This document shows, one piece after another, positions 17,031 through 25,361 of a stretch of 64,000 nucleotides of DNA; position 1 is the stretch's first letter; every line of letters starts with the position of its first letter. The notes beneath the pieces were generated by a model. That model ran no database searches, was not told the origin of the DNA, and worked only from the letters and a program-made list of their open reading frames with translations. A program made the translations under genes and the position numbers. Source of the DNA: Teichococcus aestuarii (GTDB lineage: Bacteria; Pseudomonadota; Alphaproteobacteria; Acetobacterales; Acetobacteraceae). The stretch lies in assembly GCF_003116135.1 (NCBI RefSeq), contig NZ_PDOA01000001.1:310001-374000 (forward strand). The letters are read 5' to 3'.

Positions 17031-18464
17031 CTACCCTCTCCCCGCGCCGGCCTCCAGCCACAGCATCCCCCAGCCGATCAGCAGCACCGCCACCAAGGCC
17101 GGCGACAGCAGCCGCCAGAAGCGCGCCGGCCGCGTGCCATCGGCCAGCAGGGCCGCGATCATGGCGGTGACGGCGAAGCTCATCCCGGCGCCGGCCGCGC
17201 CGGCGAAGTTGTGCAGCCCGGCGGCCTGCACGGGGGTGAGCCCGGCGGCCTGCCCCAGCGCCACCTGCACCGGCATCAGCGCGGCGTTGGAGCCGACATT
17301 GCTGCCGGTGACCAGCCCCGAGACCAGCCCGAGCGGCGGCAGCGCATAGGCCGCGAAAGGCCCGAGCGCCCCGGCCGCCGCCTGCGCCAGCGCCGCCGCC
17401 ACCCCCGCCCCCGCCAGCAGCCGGCCGAGCAGCACGTAGAGCAGCATGGCCAGCGCCGGGCGCCGCGCCCGCAGCAGCGCGCCCCAGGCCGCCGGCAGCG
17501 CCCCCGGCGCGCGCAGCGCCAGCAGCAGGGCCGAGACGCACCACAGCACCACCGCCACATGCGTCAGCGTCAACGCCGGCAGGTCGGGGAAGGGGCGGAT
17601 GGATGGCGCCCCCTGCCAGGAGCGCGCCAGCAGCAGCGCCAGCGTCAGCCCCGCCCAGGGTGCCAGCGCCCGCGCCGCGCGCCGCCAGCCCGCGACGCCC
17701 TGCGGCGGCTCCAGCCGCCACAGCACCCAGAGCAGCGGCAGGCCGGTGGCGATGATGCCCGCCGCCTCGAAGGGCAGGGCGAGGTTGGCGGCCAGCAGCA
17801 GCGCCGCCACCACCGCCATCAGCCCCATCTGCCGCAGCCGCTCCGGCCCCGGCACCGGCACGCCGGCGGCGGCCGAGACGCGCCACAGCACCGGCGCTAG
17901 GCAGAGCATCCACAGCGCGCTGGGCCAGGCAGTGGCCAGCGCCACCGCCTGCGCCGGCTGGCCGATCAGCGCCGCGCCCAGCGCCGTGCCGGGGCCGAGG
18001 CCGCCCCAGGGCACCAGCACCAGCGCCAGCAGCGCCAGCGCGCCCGCCGGCGCGCCGGAAAGCCCCATGCGCCGCAGCGTGGCGAGGGCGAAGACGCCGC
18101 CCACCGCGAAGCCCGTGACGCTCTCGACGAAGGCGCCGCCCAGCAGGGTGGCGGCGAAGACGCGGCGCGGCGTGGCGGGGTGGGGCGTGGCCTCGGCGGG
18201 GGCGAGTCGCGTCACCGCCGTGTGGAACAGCAGGCCACCCAGCAGCACCGCCGCCGGCTGCGCCGCCAGCCAGGCGCCGCGCAGCGCCTCGCGCGCCAGG
18301 AAGCCGGGCAGGCCGCCCGCCTCCGCCGCCGGCGGCAGGGTGAGGGCGATGGCCGGCAGCGCGGCGGCCAGGGCGGCGAGGCAGGCGCCCACCGGCCCGG
18401 CCCGGCCGGAGAGAAGCAGCGCCAGGAGCAGCAGCAGCGGCGTGGATTGCAACAGCAGGAGCAT
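17031..18464 (-). CDS. L-lactate permease (LctP) family-like membrane transporter
   Basis: A 477-residue, very hydrophobic inner-membrane protein with about 13-14 helices. GAFVESVTGFAVGGVFALAT and GLVTGSNVGSNAALMPVQVA correspond to the two conserved re-entrant-like regions of LctP/GlcA (which have TGS-x-x-SN). ALIGQPAQAVALAT is also family-like. It is shorter than E. coli LctP (551 residues) and divergent, so lactate or glycolate is only a likely substrate. I placed the start at 18464 (MLLLLQSTPL), with GGAGG about 12 bases upstream; 18476 is an alternative. Divergent from an iron-type alcohol dehydrogenase gene. Confidence 0.75.
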   Translation of the reverse strand: MLLLLQSTPLLLLLALLLSGRAGPVGACLAALAAALPAIALTLPPAAEAGGLPGFLAREALRGAWLAAQPAAVLLGGLLFHTAVTRLAPAEATPHPATPRRVFAATLLGGAFVESVTGFAVGGVFALATLRRMGLSGAPAGALALLALVLVPWGGLGPGTALGAALIGQPAQAVALATAWPSALWMLCLAPVLWRVSAAAGVPVPGPERLRQMGLMAVVAALLLAANLALPFEAAGIIATGLPLLWVLWRLEPPQGVAGWRRAARALAPWAGLTLALLLARSWQGAPSIRPFPDLPALTLTHVAVVLWCVSALLLALRAPGALPAAWGALLRARRPALAMLLYVLLGRLLAGAGVAAALAQAAAGALGPFAAYALPPLGLVSGLVTGSNVGSNAALMPVQVALGQAAGLTPVQAAGLHNFAGAAGAGMSFAVTAMIAALLADGTRPARFWRLLSPALVAVLLIGWGMLWLEAGAGRG

Positions 18465-18625
18465 GATGGCCAGCATCCTCCCCGAGCCCAGGCGCTTCCG
18501 CCAGGGGGCATGGGAATGGGCAAAGGCAGGAAAGCCTGGGGGGCTGACGGGCCTTGCGGGCGGGGCTAAGCCATTTCCACCACGCCGGCGCCCGACCGGC
18601 GGCCACCGAGCAGGAGGACACATCC

Positions 18626-19792
18626 ATGAGCGTATCCCTCGTCGCCCCCCGCAAGCTGCTGATCGGCGGCGGCGCGCTGGCGGAGCTGCCGGCCCTGCTG
18701 CGCGAGTTCGGCCTCTCCCAGCCCCTGGTGGTGACGGACCCGTGGATGGTCTCCTCCGGCATGATCGACCGCGTGCTGGCGCCGCTGGCCGCCGCCGGAA
18801 TCGCGCCCCGCGTCTTCTCCGACACCGTGGCCGACCCGACCGACACCACCGTGGCCGCGGGCGTCGCCGTGCTGCGCGAGGTGCCGCATGACTGCCTGAT
18901 CGGCTTCGGCGGCGGCAGCCCGATGGACACGGCCAAGGCCATGGCGATCCTGACCGCCGCCGCCCCCGGCCAGCACATGCGGGACTTCAAGGTGCCCGCC
19001 AGCGCCGACCGCGCCGCGCTGCCCGTGATCTGCGTGCCCACCACCGCCGGCACCGGCAGCGAGGCCACGCGCTTCACCATCGTCACCGACACGGAGCGGG
19101 ACGAGAAGATGCTGATCGCCGGCCTCGGTGCGCTGCCGCTGGCGGCGGTGGTGGATTACGAGCTGACCTTCAGCGTGCCGCCGCGCATCACGGCGGATAC
19201 CGGCATCGACAGCCTGACCCACGCGCTGGAGGCCTTCGTCTCCAAGCGCGCCAGCCCGCTCTCCGACCTCTATGCCCGCGCCGCGATGCCGCTGATCGCG
19301 CGCAACCTGCGCACCGCCTATGCCAGCCCGCAGGACCGCGCGGCGCGCGCGGCGATGATGGAGGGGGCGACTCTGGCGGGCCTCGCCTTCTCCAACAGCT
19401 CGGTGGCGCTGGTGCATGGCATGAGCCGGCCGATCGGCGCGCATTTCCACGTGCCGCACGGCCTCTCCAACGCCATGCTGCTGCCGGCGGTGACGCGCTT
19501 CGGGCTGAAGGCGGGGCAGGCGCGCTATGCCGAGGCGGCGCGCCTCATGGGCCTGGCCGACGCCGCCACGCCGGATGCCGCCGCTGCCGAGGCGCTGCTG
19601 GCCGAGCTGCGCGCGCTGAACCAGGAACTCGGCGTGCCGAGCCCGCGCCAGTTCGGCATCGACCCGGCGGCCTGGGATTCGCGGCTCGGCACCATGGCGG
19701 CGCAGGCCCTGGCCTCGGGCAGCCCGGGCAACAATCCGCGCGTGCCGGAGGCGGAGGAGATCGTCGCGCTCTACCGCGAATGCTACGGCTGA
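18626..19792 (+). CDS. Iron-containing alcohol dehydrogenase
   Basis: A 388-residue group III (iron-activated) alcohol dehydrogenase. The NAD-binding GFGGGSPMDTAKAMA and CVPTTAGTGSEAT segments are canonical. Metal ligands are supplied by the Asp/His region TADTGIDSLTHALEAF and the two His in VHGMSRPIGAHFHVPHG. AGGAGG nine bases before the ATG at 18626 fixes the start. It oxidises or reduces a small alcohol/aldehyde; together with the divergent lactate-permease-like carrier a hydroxyacid or lactaldehyde-type substrate is conceivable. It stops only 3 bases from the convergent EAL gene. Confidence 0.92.
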   Translation: MSVSLVAPRKLLIGGGALAELPALLREFGLSQPLVVTDPWMVSSGMIDRVLAPLAAAGIAPRVFSDTVADPTDTTVAAGVAVLREVPHDCLIGFGGGSPMDTAKAMAILTAAAPGQHMRDFKVPASADRAALPVICVPTTAGTGSEATRFTIVTDTERDEKMLIAGLGALPLAAVVDYELTFSVPPRITADTGIDSLTHALEAFVSKRASPLSDLYARAAMPLIARNLRTAYASPQDRAARAAMMEGATLAGLAFSNSSVALVHGMSRPIGAHFHVPHGLSNAMLLPAVTRFGLKAGQARYAEAARLMGLADAATPDAAAAEALLAELRALNQELGVPSPRQFGIDPAAWDSRLGTMAAQALASGSPGNNPRVPEAEEIVALYRECYG

Positions 19793-19795
19793 AGC

Positions 19796-21001
19796 CTAGG
19801 CGCGGCGCCGCTGCCGGGCGCCGGCGCCGCCGGGCGCCAGCCGCGGCGGCAGGCTGTGCGCCGCGGCCCAGGCGGGCAGGGCGGGGCCGGGCAACGGGCG
19901 GCTGATGGCATAGCCCTGCACCCGGTCGACCCCGGCCATGGCGGCGGCGCGCCAGAGCGCCGCGCTGGACACGCCCTCGGCTGTCACGCTCATGCGCCGC
20001 GCATGCGCCCGCGCCACCAGCCGCTGCACCAGGGCGCGGGCGCGGCGGCTGCGCGGCATGGCCGAGACCAGGTGCCGGTCCAGCTTGATGCCGGCGAAGG
20101 GCAGTTCCAGCAGCGCGGCGCGGTCGTCGTCGAGGCCCATGTCGTCGATCAGCACGGCATGGCCGGCGGCGCCGAAATGGCGCAGCGCCCGGCGCAGCGC
20201 GGCGCGGTCGCGCACCGGCGTCGTCTCGGTCAGCTCCAGCACCAGCGCGCCGGGGGGGAAGCGGGTGCTGGCCAGCAGGCGGCGCAGCCAGCCCAGCGTT
20301 TCCGGCTCCAGCATCAGTTCCAGCGGCAGGTTCAGGCTGATCTGGCTGCCGAGCCGCGCCGCCCGTGGCGCCATCTCGGTGAAGGCCACCAGCGCCACCG
20401 CCTGGGCCAGGGCGCGGGAGAGCCCGTGCCGCTCCGCCAGGGGCACGAAGAGGTCCGGGCTCAGCGGCGTGTCGTCCCGCCGCTGCCAGCGGGCCAGCCC
20501 CTCCAGCAGCACCGGCCGGCGGTCGCCCAGGTTCAGCACCGGCTGGTAGCGTACCGCGATCTCGCCGCGCGCCAGTCCGAGCGCCAGCTCGTGCGGGTCG
20601 TCGGTGGGGATCTGCGGCGGCCAGGCGGAGAGGGTGCGCAGCGCCCGGGTCAGCGCCTTCACCTCGGGCGGCACGCTGACGAGGCCCGCCGTCTCGGCCG
20701 GGGGCCGCTGCTGCTCCCGCACCAGCACCAGCCCGGTGGGGGCGAAGGGGTCGCGGGCGGTGGCCATCAGGGCCGGCCAGCTCTCGCCGGCGGTGGAGGG
20801 CTGGCAGATCAGCCGCGCCGGGCGGTCATCGGCGCGGAACAGCTGGCGCAGCGCCTCGCGCCCTGAGGCGACGAACAGCGGCGCCATGTCGCCCGCGGCG
20901 TTCGAGGCCATTCGGGCGGCGGTCAGGATGGCAGGGTCATCGGCCAGCACGAGCGTGCGGAATGGCACGGCCGGCTGGCGCAGAACGGATGGGTGCGGCA
21001 T
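19796..21001 (-). CDS. EAL-domain protein with receiver-like N-terminus
   Basis: A 401-residue protein. The C-terminal 250 residues form an EAL domain for cyclic di-GMP hydrolysis: LLEGLARW replaces the EAL triplet by EGL, SLNLPLELM holds the Asn, VLELTET a Glu, IDDMGLDDD the Asp pair, IKLDR the Lys and VTAEGV another Glu, so metal ligands look largely intact. The N-terminal 120 residues (FRTLVLADDPAILTAARMA, then GREALRQL) have the pattern of a response-regulator receiver, but the usual phospho-Asp position reads ARLICQPS, so it appears to be a pseudo-receiver. Start at 21001 with AAGGA close upstream. Confidence 0.85.
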   Translation of the reverse strand: MPHPSVLRQPAVPFRTLVLADDPAILTAARMASNAAGDMAPLFVASGREALRQLFRADDRPARLICQPSTAGESWPALMATARDPFAPTGLVLVREQQRPPAETAGLVSVPPEVKALTRALRTLSAWPPQIPTDDPHELALGLARGEIAVRYQPVLNLGDRRPVLLEGLARWQRRDDTPLSPDLFVPLAERHGLSRALAQAVALVAFTEMAPRAARLGSQISLNLPLELMLEPETLGWLRRLLASTRFPPGALVLELTETTPVRDRAALRRALRHFGAAGHAVLIDDMGLDDDRAALLELPFAGIKLDRHLVSAMPRSRRARALVQRLVARAHARRMSVTAEGVSSAALWRAAAMAGVDRVQGYAISRPLPGPALPAWAAAHSLPPRLAPGGAGARQRRRA

Positions 21002-21611
21002 GGGGTCCTTCGAGCCGCATATTAATAATTTGTTTCCGGTCTGTCTCCATGACAATTATGAGCATATTCTCATTATTGAGAGCAGGCAGCGCTACCGTCT
21101 CAGGCTGTGGTCTTCCACCTCTGCTGCCAGGAGGTGATCTCCTGCGCCATCCGGGCCTGCCGGCTGCGGCGGCGATGGCGCCGGCCTTGGCGGGCAGCGC
21201 CTCGGCCTCCGCCGGGGAGCCATGGGCCGGGCCGCAGCAGGGCACGGTGCTGCGCTGCCGCCAGCGGCAGGCCCTGCTCGGCCGGGGGTTGGCAGGTCCG
21301 GCAGCAGCTCCAGCCGCGCCGCCTCGGTGATGCCAAGCCCGGTCAGCCAGGCGGCGCGCAGACCAGGCAGGGCAGGGAGAAGGCACCAATTCAGCGCCCA
21401 TTGCCGGGGGGGTGCCCCCCGGCCCACCCGCGCCGTGCAGGTTGCGCGGCCGGATGCCGGAGCGGCGGGGCTGGCGCTCGAGGAAGGGGCGAAGGCGCCG
21501 GCGTGCAGGGCGCCGGCGCTGTCCGGCTCGGGGCGGATCGAAGGGCAGGGTGTGCCCGCCGCCGTTGGCCCCGGCAGGGCCAGCGGCGGCGGGTACGCTG
21601 CGGGCGCTGCC
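21002..21611. other. 610-bp gap with AT-rich island and no convincing gene
   Basis: Positions 21020-21095 are strongly AT-rich compared with the rest and probably hold the promoter of the EAL gene, including the 22-bp imperfect palindrome listed separately. The remaining part to 21611, downstream of secF, is GC-rich. Open frames exist on both strands but their products are Arg/Pro/Ala-rich without domain-like patterns. It could be a decayed gene; I cannot support one. Confidence 0.5.
21055..21076. promoter_or_regulatory. 22-bp imperfect palindrome upstream of EAL gene
   Basis: The arms read ATnATGAGnATATnCTCATnAT, symmetric at 18 of 22 positions, centred about 65 bases upstream of the EAL gene start within an AT-rich island. 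This is the layout of a dimeric repressor or activator site. Confidence 0.45.
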
Positions 21612-22589
21612 TCAGCGGCGCGGGGCGGCGCCCGGCGGGGCTGCCGGCGCCGGCGCCTCGGTGCCCCGCCGCAGCCGGTTCTCGCCCAGGAAGAGCAGGA
21701 TCGGCGCGGCGATGAAGATGGAGGAGGAGGTGGAGGCGATGATGCCGAACACCATCGTCCAGGCGAAGCCGGAGAGCGCGTCGCCGCCGAACAGCGCCAG
21801 CGGCAGGGCGGAGAGCAGCAGCGTCATCGAGGTGCCGACGGTGCGGTTCAGCGTCTCGTTGATCGACTTGTCGATCAGCTGGCGCAGCGGCATCGTCTTG
21901 TACTTGCGGAGGTTCTCGCGCATCCGGTCGTACACCACGACCTTGTCGTTGATCGAGAAGCCGATGATGGTCAGCACCGCCGCCACCGTGGTCAGGCTGA
22001 ACTCGATGCGGGTGATGGCGAGGAAGCCCACCACCTTGGTCGTCTCCAGCACCAGGGTGACGATGGCGCCGACGGCGAACTGCCACTCGAAGCGGAACCA
22101 GATGTAGACCAGCATCGCCAGCATCGACATGCCGAGGGCGATCAGGCTGTTGGCGAACAGCTCGGCCGAGACGCGGTTGCCCACCGCCTCGGTGCGCAGG
22201 ATGCGCGCGCCCGGCGCCGCCTGCTCCAGCGCGCCGCGCACGGCGTTGACGGCGGCCTGGGTGGCGCCCTCCTCGCCCTCCTGGCCCTGCACGGGCAGGC
22301 GCAGCAGCACGGTGCTGTCGTCGCCGAACTGCTGCAGCCCGACATCGCCGAGGTCGAGGCCGCCCATGGCGCCGCGCAGGGCGCCGAGGTCGGCCGGCCC
22401 CTGGGTGCGGATCTCCATGATGATGCCGCCGCGGAAGTCGATGCCCTTCTCCAGCCCCGGATAGAAGGCGAGGCCGAGGGAGAGCACCGAGAGCAGGGCG
22501 GAGAAGGCGATGCCCAGCACGCGGCCGCGCATGAAGGCGATCTGGGTGTTGTCCGGGACGATCCGGAACAGCGGGCGGGAGAGGAACAT
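21612..22589 (-). CDS. secF: Protein translocase subunit SecF
   Basis: A 325-residue inner-membrane protein with six helices and the SecF hallmarks: GIDFRGGIIMEIRTQGPADL in the first periplasmic part, LTIIGFSINDKVVVYDRMRE and ETLNRTVGTSMTLLLSALPL in the membrane region. With SecD it uses the proton gradient to pull exported proteins through SecYEG. It begins 13 bases after the secD stop. Length is standard. Its C-terminus is short and Pro/Ala-rich ([14 protein letters not shown]). Confidence 0.97.
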   Translation of the reverse strand: MFLSRPLFRIVPDNTQIAFMRGRVLGIAFSALLSVLSLGLAFYPGLEKGIDFRGGIIMEIRTQGPADLGALRGAMGGLDLGDVGLQQFGDDSTVLLRLPVQGQEGEEGATQAAVNAVRGALEQAAPGARILRTEAVGNRVSAELFANSLIALGMSMLAMLVYIWFRFEWQFAVGAIVTLVLETTKVVGFLAITRIEFSLTTVAAVLTIIGFSINDKVVVYDRMRENLRKYKTMPLRQLIDKSINETLNRTVGTSMTLLLSALPLALFGGDALSGFAWTMVFGIIASTSSSIFIAAPILLFLGENRLRRGTEAPAPAAPPGAAPRR

Positions 22590-22602
22590 GGGGCGCGTCT
22601 CC

Positions 22603-24189
22603 TCAGACCGGCAGGGTCTTGGGGCGGCGGGAGCGGTACCAGGCGGAGACCATCAGCCGCACCAGCACGGTGGCCGACCACATCGAGGCGATGGTGCCGA
22701 TGGCCACCGTGACGGCGAAGCCGCGCACCGGGCCGGAGCCCAGCACGTAGAGGCAGGCCATGGCGATCAGGTTGGTCAGGTTGCTGTCCATGATGGTGCC
22801 GGAGGCCTTGGTGAAGCCGGCCTCGAGCGCGCTGATCGGCGGCCTGCCTGCCTTCACCTCCTCGCGGATGCGCTCGTTGATCAGGATGTTGGCGTCCACC
22901 GCCGTGCCCAGCGTCAGCACGATGCCGGCGATGCCGGGCAGGGTGAGGGTGGCGCCGAGCAGCGACAGGGCGGCCACCAGCAGCAGGATGTTCACCACCA
23001 GCGCCAGGTTGGCGAACCAGCCGAACAGCCCGTAGGCGAAGCCCATGTAGCCGATGACGAAGGCGGCGCCGACTGCCAGGCTGAGCAGGCCGGCGCGGAT
23101 CGCGTCCGCCCCCAGCTCGGGGCCCACGGTGCGCTCCTCCACCACGGTGAGCGGGGCGGGCAGCGCGCCGGCGCGCAGCAGCACCGCCAGGTCGTTGGCG
23201 CCCGCCGCGTTGAAATTGCCGCTGATCTGGCCCCGCCCGCCGGTGATCGGCTCGCGGATGACGGGGGCGGTGATCACCTTGTTGTCCAGCACGATGGCGA
23301 AGGGGCGGCCGACATTCTGCCGGGTGATGTCGGCGAAGCGGCGGGTGCCCACGGAGTCGAAGGTGAAGTTCACCACCCATTCGCCGTTGCGGCTGTCCTG
23401 GCCGGCGCGGGCGTCGGAGAGGTTGGCGCCGTCCACCTCGATGCGGCGGCGGACGGGGTAGCGCGTGCCCGGCTGCTCGCCCTCCAGGAACTCGACGCCC
23501 GGCGGCGGCACGGCGGCCTGCAGATTGGCGTTCTCGTCCAGCAGGCGGAAGGTCATGCGGGCGGTGCGGCCCAGCAGCTCCTTGATCCGGTTGGGATCCT
23601 CGACGCCGGGGAGCTGCACCAGGATGCGGCTCTGGCCCTGGCGGGCGATCAGCGCCTCGGCCACGCCCGTCTCGTCGATGCGGCGGCGGACGATCTCGAT
23701 GGACTGCTCCACCGCGCCGCCGGCCCGCGCCCGCAGCGCGGCCTCGCTGAGCGTGGCGGTGATGGTGCCGTCCGGCTGGCTGGCCAGCTCCACATCGGGG
23801 GCGGTGGCGCCGCCGCCCACCGGCACCGGGTTGGCCAGCTCGCGCAGCGCAGCGAGCGCCGCCTGGGTCTGCGCCGGGTCCCGCACGCGCAGCGTCAGGC
23901 TGTTGGCGGCGGGCTGCGCCTGCAGGTTCAGGTAGCCGATATTGGCCTGGCGCAGCCGGGTGCGGGCGCCATCGGCCAGGCTTTCCAGCCGCTCGCGCAC
24001 CACCGCGTTCAGGTCCACCTCCAGCAGCAGGTAGGAGCCGCCGCGCAGGTCGAGGCCAAGCGAGATCTGCCGCGCCGGCAGCCAGGACGGAATGGCCGAG
24101 CGCGGCACGACATTGGGCAGAGACAGCAGAACACCCAGCAGGATGACGCCGAGAATGGCGGCGACCTTCCACCGCGCGAAGTACAGCAT
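22603..24189 (-). CDS. secD: Protein translocase subunit SecD
   Basis: A 528-residue SecD with six helices and a large periplasmic region. LGLDLRGGSYLLLEVDLNAV near residue 50, RRIDETGVAEALIARQGQSR and LVQLPGVEDPNRIKELLGRT in the periplasmic domain, and LTLGTAVDANILINERIREE in the fourth helix region are diagnostic. Partner of secF in one operon. In many alphaproteobacteria yajC precedes secD; here the upstream gene is a divergent Gfo/Idh/MocA dehydrogenase, so yajC is elsewhere. Confidence 0.97.
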   Translation of the reverse strand: MLYFARWKVAAILGVILLGVLLSLPNVVPRSAIPSWLPARQISLGLDLRGGSYLLLEVDLNAVVRERLESLADGARTRLRQANIGYLNLQAQPAANSLTLRVRDPAQTQAALAALRELANPVPVGGGATAPDVELASQPDGTITATLSEAALRARAGGAVEQSIEIVRRRIDETGVAEALIARQGQSRILVQLPGVEDPNRIKELLGRTARMTFRLLDENANLQAAVPPPGVEFLEGEQPGTRYPVRRRIEVDGANLSDARAGQDSRNGEWVVNFTFDSVGTRRFADITRQNVGRPFAIVLDNKVITAPVIREPITGGRGQISGNFNAAGANDLAVLLRAGALPAPLTVVEERTVGPELGADAIRAGLLSLAVGAAFVIGYMGFAYGLFGWFANLALVVNILLLVAALSLLGATLTLPGIAGIVLTLGTAVDANILINERIREEVKAGRPPISALEAGFTKASGTIMDSNLTNLIAMACLYVLGSGPVRGFAVTVAIGTIASMWSATVLVRLMVSAWYRSRRPKTLPV

Positions 24190-24238
24190 GGCCGAGAAGG
24201 CCCCCCAAGCTAGAGGGTGCGGAAAATGCTGCCCCGCC

Positions 24239-24270
24239 GCCGCCGATGCAACCCACCATGCATCGGCGGC
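24239..24270. promoter_or_regulatory. 12-bp perfect inverted repeat between secD and Gfo/Idh gene
   Basis: GCCGCCGATGCA (24239-24250) and TGCATCGGCGGC (24259-24270) are exact inverted copies with an 8-nt spacer in the 129-bp divergent promoter region. It is either an operator or a stable 5' UTR hairpin of one transcript. Confidence 0.5.
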
Positions 24271-24318
24271 AACTCTCTGCTACATCCCGCCGCCTCGGAC
24301 AGAGGGATCGGGCAGGGC

Positions 24319-25272
24319 ATGCGGCTGAAGCTGGGCGTCATCGGGGCGGGGCATTTCGGGCGGTTCCACACGCTGAAGGCGGCCGGCGCGTCCCGCCAGG
24401 AATTCCCCCGCGTGGAGTTCCTGGGGCTGGCCGACGCCGACCCGGCGCGCGCTGCCCAGGTGGCGGCCGAGGCCGGCACCCGCGCCTGGGAGAGCGCCGG
24501 GGCGCTGATGGCGGCGGCCGATGCCGTGATCATCGCCGCCCCCACCGCCTTCCACCACGGACTCGGCATGGCGGCGCTGGCGGCGGGCTGCCACGTGTTC
24601 ATCGAGAAGCCGATCGCCGCCACGCTGGCGCAGGCGGACGCGCTGGTGGCCGAGGCGGCGGCACTCGGCCGCGTGCTGCAGGTGGGGCATGTGGAGCGCT
24701 ACGGCGCCGGCATGGCCACGCTGCGCGGCAGCGGCGGCGTCGGCCGGCCGCTCTACATGGAGGCGGTGCGCGTCGCCCCCTTCCGGCCGCGTAGCCTGGA
24801 CATCACCGTGATCCTGGACCTGATGATCCACGACCTCGACCTCGTGCTCTCGCTCGCGGGCGCCGACCTCGTGGGGGTGGAGGCCTTCGGCGCCACGATG
24901 GTCTCGGAGCGGACGGATTTCGCCAACGCCCGGCTGCGCTTCGCCAATGGCGCCCAGGCCACCATCACCGCCAGCCGCGCCAGCCTGGCGATGGAGCGGC
25001 GGCTGGTGGTGCATGGCACCGAGGGCGTCGCGCGGCTGGACTTCCTGGCGCGCGAGATGACCCTGGTGCGCAAGGGGCGGGGCGCGCCGCTGGAGCAGCT
25101 CCCCGGCCACGGCATCGAGACCCTCTCCTGGCAGGACCACGACAACCTCGAGGCCGAGCAGGCCGCCTTCGTCGCCGCCTGCCTCGACGGCGCGCCGGTG
25201 GTGGTGGACGGCGTGGCCGGGCGCGCGGCGCTGGATGCGGCGCTGCGCGTGGAGGCGGCCTGCGCGGGGTGA
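24319..25272 (+). CDS. Gfo/Idh/MocA family oxidoreductase
   Basis: A 317-residue NAD(P)-dependent dehydrogenase. The Rossmann start KLGVIGAGHFGRFHTLKA is at about residues 3-20 and CHVFIEKPIAATLAQADALV holds the conserved EKP that contacts substrate. DLMIHDLDLVLSLAG belongs to the C-terminal alpha/beta domain. The family oxidises or reduces sugars, inositols or nucleotide sugars. In alphaproteobacteria related genes sit near lipid A or envelope loci, but nothing here points to a substrate. The start at 24319 was chosen because the fold begins two residues later. Confidence 0.87.
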   Translation: MRLKLGVIGAGHFGRFHTLKAAGASRQEFPRVEFLGLADADPARAAQVAAEAGTRAWESAGALMAAADAVIIAAPTAFHHGLGMAALAAGCHVFIEKPIAATLAQADALVAEAAALGRVLQVGHVERYGAGMATLRGSGGVGRPLYMEAVRVAPFRPRSLDITVILDLMIHDLDLVLSLAGADLVGVEAFGATMVSERTDFANARLRFANGAQATITASRASLAMERRLVVHGTEGVARLDFLAREMTLVRKGRGAPLEQLPGHGIETLSWQDHDNLEAEQAAFVAACLDGAPVVVDGVAGRAALDAALRVEAACAG

Positions 25273-25361
25273 ACGGGCCAGCCCCGCGTGCGGGAACGGG
25301 TTGACGCGGGCGCCGGGGCGCCCCTTCTTGCAGCGGCAGCATGGCAGAGGGGTCCCGCCGC

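Noticed and set aside
16720-19092. 790-codon minus-strand frame
   Set aside because: It overlaps the lactate-permease-like gene out of frame and reads through other genes; composition is Gly/Arg/Ala only.
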